From contig CM025851.1 of assembly GCA_003952965.2 (NCBI GenBank), forward strand, positions 6,737,647-6,801,646: 64,000 bases of DNA, in the 5' to 3' direction. Positions 58,596 to 64,000 of this stretch are shown piece by piece. The notes below the pieces were generated by a model that worked only from the letters and a program-made list of their open reading frames with translations, did not search any database and was not told where the DNA came from. Positions within the stretch are counted from its first letter, which is position 1; every line of letters begins with the position of its first letter. The stretch is from Morella rubra. Lineage: Eukaryota > Streptophyta > Magnoliopsida > Fagales > Myricaceae. The position numbers and the translations under genes are program-made.

Positions 58596-61500
58596 TCAAG
58601 CTGCTTCGACTACACTACTCTCTCCCTTGCCCAAGCCAGACCCCTTAACTGGAGCATTTGCATGAAACGCTGAGTGCCTTGAGGGCTGTCCTATCAATTT
58701 TAGGGAGAGTGGTGAGGGCTCTCTATGGCCTCTCTCAGCCTCTCCAAGACTGAGCTGAGACATGCCAACAAGCTCATCAACATTGACAGGTTCCTTGAGA
58801 AGGATTGGAATTGGCTTCAAGACCTGATGATGTGATGTCTCTGTCCCCTTCTCTTCTTCCATAGGAGCTGTATTTGGAGACCAAATGGGGAAAGGGAGAG
58901 GAAGATAAGCAGGATATAATCCATGAATCATTGGTGCCATTCCACTGGATCCAGCAACGGTTTCATCAGGTTCTACTTTCTCCTCAGGAAAGGCTTCCAT
59001 AGGATCAAATACCGAGTTGAGGGAGAGATTTAATGACGGTAATGGGCTTTCAGTTTCAGTTTCTCTAGCCTGAGCAGAAGGCAGCAATTCTTGTTCTTCA
59101 GGCAGAGATGGTGGATCAATGGCCTGAAAATCAACAAAATAAGAAATTGTTATCACCATTAATTACCATTTTATTCACACCTCGCTCCAACCAGAATAAT
59201 ACCTTTTGCTTTCCTCAGATTATATATAATGTATATTAGAGAAAAGGAAAAAAGCAATAACCACGATCAAAACGGAAAATTAACATGAAACTACCAATTC
59301 TATGCTTTGGCCTTATCTACAATAAGCAGGGTTTTCTCTATTTTGCTTTCCAGCAGTATTATGGGGTTTCTTCAGCAAAGGGCATAATGTAATCGTCAAC
59401 ATGGAAAGTTTGGAAGGTGTACGCAAAATAAGCACCCATAAACAGTTGGATGTGGCTGTCTGGGCACAAGTGTCTTTACGTGAGAAACATCTAAGATCAG
59501 ATAGAAGCAAGACACACACACCATATCTGGAACCATGTCGAAAAGGCTGGACCGTCTCTTTCTTCTGTTAGCATTACTTTGCCGGATAAAGTACTTCTGT
59601 GCATGGCTTGCCACTTGTGTAGGAGTCCTTGATATGACAAAATTCCGTGCTATCCCGCGCCAGTCCCCTTTCCCCAATTTCTTAAGACCAATTAAGAATA
59701 GTCGATGTTCCTCTTCCGTCCATGGAACACCTGAAACCCAAATCCAGTGGAAGAAAGGGACAAAAAAATTAATTCCTCCATTTAGTTTTAGTACTGATAC
59801 ATAACTGATTAGAGACGGAAATAGTAACTGTACTTATTTCTATACCAAATATAAGTAAACTGAATCCAGTAAAACCAATGAACTAACGCTCGGATAGTCA
59901 AGAAAAAGAACCAAAAAAAAAAGGAAACAAAGATGATTCATTGAATGCACCGTGTGATTTGTAGGAGCTCAAGAGTAGATTCCCATGATCTTGAAAGCAA
60001 AAACCACAGGGTGAAGGTAAGTAGGGGAAGATGCTAAGCAGGTGGTTCACTATGGCAGAATGATCATGATCAATGTATGTCTACATGGAAGTTTTCCACA
60101 ACTGTGGGACGTTAGATGGGTTTCAACGACCGTAATCAGGCCCTATATGCACAGCATGTGTAATTTTTCTCCAGTGCTAATCATAGCAATCACTGTCATT
60201 GCTTCTCTTTCTTGTTTTTCAGAGGTAAAAGACACAAGATACCCGAAACAGGGATGATTTACAAATGTACAAAGAGAAATCAGAAATGTTCCAAAGGCAT
60301 TTGATTTAGGAAACGAATCCAAAGTTCCATTAGCCAGCAGCTTGCTGAAGTAGATTATTCACTATATAGAAGAGATACTATTTCACCAATCGGCTCACAA
60401 GTATCTATCCTATTCATATCTAACAATTTTCCACAAAATGGAGATGAAAGATATAACTTGCACAAATCTTTCCATTTCCAATTTCTCCGATCAATTCAAA
60501 GGACATAACAATACCAATGCTAACTAAGACTATTGGCATATAACAAATTCACCCAAAATCTGCCATCCAGGTACTCCTAACAATCTTGTGCCAGGTACCA
60601 AAGTACTACATCAACCGTTCTTTGATGATATCTCAAATAATACTGGATTGCCATGAATAATTCAATCAGCAGCTAACATGAACAGCTGCTAACTTTAAGG
60701 GCTACAAATTACAGATTTAGTCAGACATCGGATTTGAAAATAATTGCTTGGACATAATTCCAAGTACCGATGAATAAAATCTATCAAATCACCTATATTG
60801 TGGCATGCGTGCTTGTTGGGTGAAGTAGGAAACCAGTAAATAGTACATAATCTAAGTACATATAATGCCAATATGCAGGCATGTGCATACTTGATATAAA
60901 TCTGTACAAAAGTATTTTCTACCGAAATAGTATCAATGCAGAAGAATTTGCTCAAACCAGCTCAGTATATTTTCTCAAAGATTAGGTTGAAACTAAGGCT
61001 AGGCAAAAATTCCGGCCAAAACCGGAAGTCCAGGTTCAGGCATATACCGGTACCAGAACCGGAATGAGTTTTTGCACATTTCTGATTCCAATTTTTTTTT
61101 TTTTAAAAAAAAAAAATAGGGCTCAAAATATTGTATATTGGTCACACACATATGGGTAAAAAGTAAAATGGCCATAGAACCAATATGACCACTATTTAAT
61201 ATAGTTGTAAAAGAACATTTAATATGGCCAACATTTTATTTATTATTCATATCAATTATCAAGTGACACAAATATATTTGGATAAATGTTTATTTTACAT
61301 TTTATTTATTGTTATTTTACAATCAGTATACGCCAAAATTCCAGCCCAAAATGCTTAAAAATCATTTTTGGTCCATAAGGGCCCAAACAAAATCTGGTCA
61401 AAAAAGCCAAAATATTGAAACCGGAACCCAAAATGTGATTCCGGTTGGTACCGGAACCAGAACCTACCCACCATTAGCTGAAAGTTGCACATCAGTTCTG

Positions 61501-63044
61501 TGAGAAGCAATAACATTCTAAAAGTAAAAAAAAAATGACAAAATCTAAAAACCATAAATAGAAAGGAAAAAATACAATATTCCACTTTTCCCTCATTGGT
61601 AAGAGACCCTTTTTCCAATAGCCTGCAGCAGGCATCCAAATCTCACATTCCTCGTGTGCGTTTCTAGCCATTCATCAGGAACCCACAAACTAACATGTAA
61701 ATCACACAAATACCTAAAGGAAAAGGTGAAAACAAAAATCTCCCTCACAAATTGCAGAGGAAGTGTTACAGAAAATACAACTTATTCTCTCTAAAAAATG
61801 CTTAGCATAAAACATCAAGCCCCAAACATCCTATCAAAAAAACCAATTGGAAAAAAGAAACAGAAACACGAGAGAAAAAGAGAAAACGAATACCAACATT
61901 ACTTTAATGACCTCTGTGATGTGGTCCCAAAAGAAGCTACCTAGGATTGTCCAAATGAGCGGCTACATGAAAAACCTCGAGAAACATTTATTTATTCTTG
62001 ATCAAATGCATCAAAACAAGAAACTACCGTCAATAAAAATAATAGAGAAATAATGGAAATTCACGAACTAAAAATATATTCAACGAAGCTGTCGTCAAGT
62101 GCATCTACTTGCCACCAACAAAACCTCGTTCACTGAATAAGATCTAAAATTAATCGAATTTCGAACAAAATTCATCACCACCATTCCCTCCACATCAAAC
62201 CAATCTAGGTTATCATCAAAGCACAAACCTTTATTTGCTTTATACCTTTCTTTTACATTCTTCAAATACAAAGAAAATGTATAAACTGTATTCCAAATCT
62301 TAAAAGAGCTAAATTTATTTTTTTTAAAAAATACCCGAACACCCAAAAACAGGAAGTTGATAAATGAAATGAAAAAGTCAAAATGGGAACCAGAGGTGAT
62401 AAGACAAGCTCATCCTCCGGAAGAGAAGAAGAGCAAACAACATTTAAACAGAAAGGCGAAAGAATAAGAAAAAGATTAACAAAAAAAGAAAAAAGACAAA
62501 ATATTGAAAGTAAGTTGGTCAATTGATTAATTTAATCATTAATTACTAATAGAACCAAACCTCGAAAAAACTATCTACAATCACCAAAAAAAAAACAATA
62601 CAAAAGAACAAAAAACCAATCGTCCCAAAACCTACGAAGATCAATAAAAACCAACAAATTATATATTAAATTATCACCCACAATAATGATACTGAGATGA
62701 GGACCATAAGAAGTTTCATTACCTTTCTTTCGGTCACCGCGTCGGTTAGCTGAGCAGGAGGCGTGGGCAGGATCGTCAGACAAGTACCCGTCAGACACGT
62801 GGACGGGGTCGGAGGAGGGAGAGTCCTGGTGATTGGGCGACGCGGCGGCGGACGATGAGGAATGATAGTGCGCCGAGAGGTTCCCCATGCTGGCGCTCTT
62901 TTTGATGATCGAGCCATCGGTTAGCCTCACGCCGAACAGCTTCACGCCTCCACCGCCGCGGTTGGGACATGTTCGCGAGTTGTGGCCGTTGTTGCTGCAG
63001 TGCGAGCACCGCCGAGTCATTCCGAGTCCACTCGACCGTGCCAC
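58596..63044 (-). CDS. KUA1: KUA1/MYBS3-type single-MYB repressor
   Basis: This is a 1R-MYB transcription factor of the SHAQKYF class, closest to Arabidopsis KUA1/MYBH and rice MYBS3. Family members repress genes for peroxidases, sugar starvation or senescence. Three exons, 63044-62723, 59730-59522 and 59123-58596, give 352 residues. A zinc knuckle (CX2CX4HX4C, C13-C26, [14 protein letters not shown]) opens the protein. Then come [12 protein letters not shown] and SASMGNLS, a Ser-rich linker, and the MYB repeat from about residue 110 ([20 protein letters not shown]) to [12 protein letters not shown] and the basic [10 protein letters not shown]. Two EAR-like LxLxL motifs, LNLSL and LSLKL, lie in the C-terminal exon and support a repressor role. 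Intron 1 is about 3 kb and holds element debris. A second in-frame Met at 63020 starts MTRRCSHC and is the family's usual start, so the true start may be eight codons later. Confidence 0.92.
60998..61490. mobile_element. Possible non-autonomous element in KUA1 intron 1
   Basis: CCGG-rich ends (around 61000-61060 with CCGGCCAAAACCGG and ATACCGGTACC, and around 61418-61465 with CCGGTTGGTACCGG) bracket a very AT-rich core. Their inverted, GGTACC-containing character suggests element termini, but neither a precise repeat nor a target duplication is clear. Confidence 0.35.
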
Positions 63045-64000
63045 TACCGAGTTCGTCCTACTCAGATAGACAACAAGAGGGAGAGAGTCAGAGAGAGTTA
63101 TGTGGGTGAGGGAAATGATTGGGGCGCAGGGGGAAGAGGGGCCTTATATTTGAGAACGGAAGGGGTAAAATAGGAAACGGGAAGTCTTTTAGAGAGGCTA
63201 AATCGGTGGGCAGAGGAACGCGGGGGTACATTCGCTAGGATTCTTCGTAAATGACCATTTTACCCTTTATCGAGGGGATAGACGCTCTTCTCTTTTTAGT
63301 GGTTTTCTCTCATTGCGCGGTTTGGCCATTTTGTTTATGTTTAATTTTTTTTTTATAAATATTAATTTTTTCAAATAATATTATTTTTATTTTAGAAATC
63401 CATGGAATTGGATTAGCTGACAAATGATGTAATCAAATCAGTGTTGTCTCTAAAGAAAACGATATTGCTTTGATGGTTATTTGTTAATAATAGGAGAAAA
63501 CAAAAGGCCGGTGGCCATGTCGTTTTGTTTGAGTTTTTATGAAAAATTAGCATTCTTCCTTGTTTTCCTGGATTCGTTTAATCAGAGTTGTTGTCTTTCT
63601 TCATTGCCTGATTATGCTTCATCCCAAGTTTAGAAATTTATAAACTAATTTATGGATAATTAGTTTTAAGAGAAGATTGTGGAGATAAACAAAGTTGTGT
63701 CTATTACTCACCTCATCAGATCTGAAAAATGTAATTAAAATTTTACAAAATCTAATTTACTCACGGGGAAGGGAATTCTTATATCCATAATTTAAATCAA
63801 TTATTTGACTCTTTTTTTTCGTTTCTTTTTAATAGATGAAGATAATGTACTTGTCGATTTTCCATTTATATCTTCTTTTTTTCAATTTAGATAAAATAAA
63901 ATATCGCGGCTTTATGATAAGTTTTTGAGCTAGTTGGAAGCATGTATCAAATCATATAGTTTATGGTCTATGATTAATTTCAAACTACAAATAAATATCA
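63045..64000. other. KUA1 upstream region
   Basis: This holds the promoter and leader of the KUA1-type gene. On the minus strand TATAA at 63148-63144 lies about 100 bases before the start codon. A GA/CT-rich leader spans about 63070-63105. Further upstream the DNA is AT-rich with no recognised gene to the window edge. Confidence 0.5.

Noticed and set aside
1..64000. CRISPR arrays, phage or bacterial defence systems, operons
   Set aside because: The window is plant nuclear DNA with spliced genes; no regularly spaced repeats or prokaryotic gene clusters were seen.
1..64000. tRNA or rRNA genes
   Set aside because: No stretch with a recognisable internal promoter box pair or rRNA core was noticed by eye; a covariance-model scan could still find one.

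Overview
The window is nuclear DNA from a flowering plant, almost certainly a eudicot. Multi-exon genes carry GT-AG introns, intergenic DNA is AT-rich, and decayed plant LINEs and MITE-like elements are present. The recognisable proteins (LYK3-type LysM kinase, At3g21360-type dioxygenase, MMS19, PAF1/ELF7, AHP4-type phosphotransfer proteins, KUA1-type MYB) all have close eudicot counterparts. The species cannot be named from the sequence. I inferred exons from splice signals and recalled family sequence; the summed exon lengths are divisible by three in every complete model.

Layout. 1-526 (+): last exon of a LysM receptor-like kinase. 1499-3535 (-): Fe(II)/2-oxoglutarate-type dioxygenase. 4820-7416 (+): plant protein of unknown function. 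8105-24166 (+): MMS19, the HEAT-repeat adaptor of the cytosolic Fe-S assembly machinery, with about 20 exons. It contains an internal exon duplication, two LINE 3' fragments and three minimal LINE-tail insertions with target-site duplications. 26035-31441 (-): PAF1, convergent with MMS19. The block 23924-31481 (last two MMS19 exons plus PAF1) is repeated directly at 31484-38960. This gives an orphan MMS19 tail and a second, apparently identical PAF1 coding region at 33514-38920. Only the downstream PAF1 copy has its own long 5' flank.

From 39 to 42 kb is AT-rich DNA with a MITE. Two histidine-phosphotransfer (HPt) genes follow on the minus strand. The one at 42007-43931 has Tyr in place of the phospho-accepting His (a pseudo-HPt). 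The one at 49716-51095 keeps the His. They share exon structure, so they look like a tandem pair with one active and one possibly dominant-negative member of cytokinin phosphorelay. From 51.1 to 58.6 kb I see only repeats and element fragments. 58596-63044 (-) is a KUA1/MYBS3-type single-MYB repressor.

These are largely independent housekeeping and signalling genes, not an operon-like system. The strongest leads are the pseudo-HPt/HPt pair, the 7.5 kb PAF1 duplication (real or an assembly artefact), the in-frame MMS19 exon duplication, and the tail-only LINE insertions.
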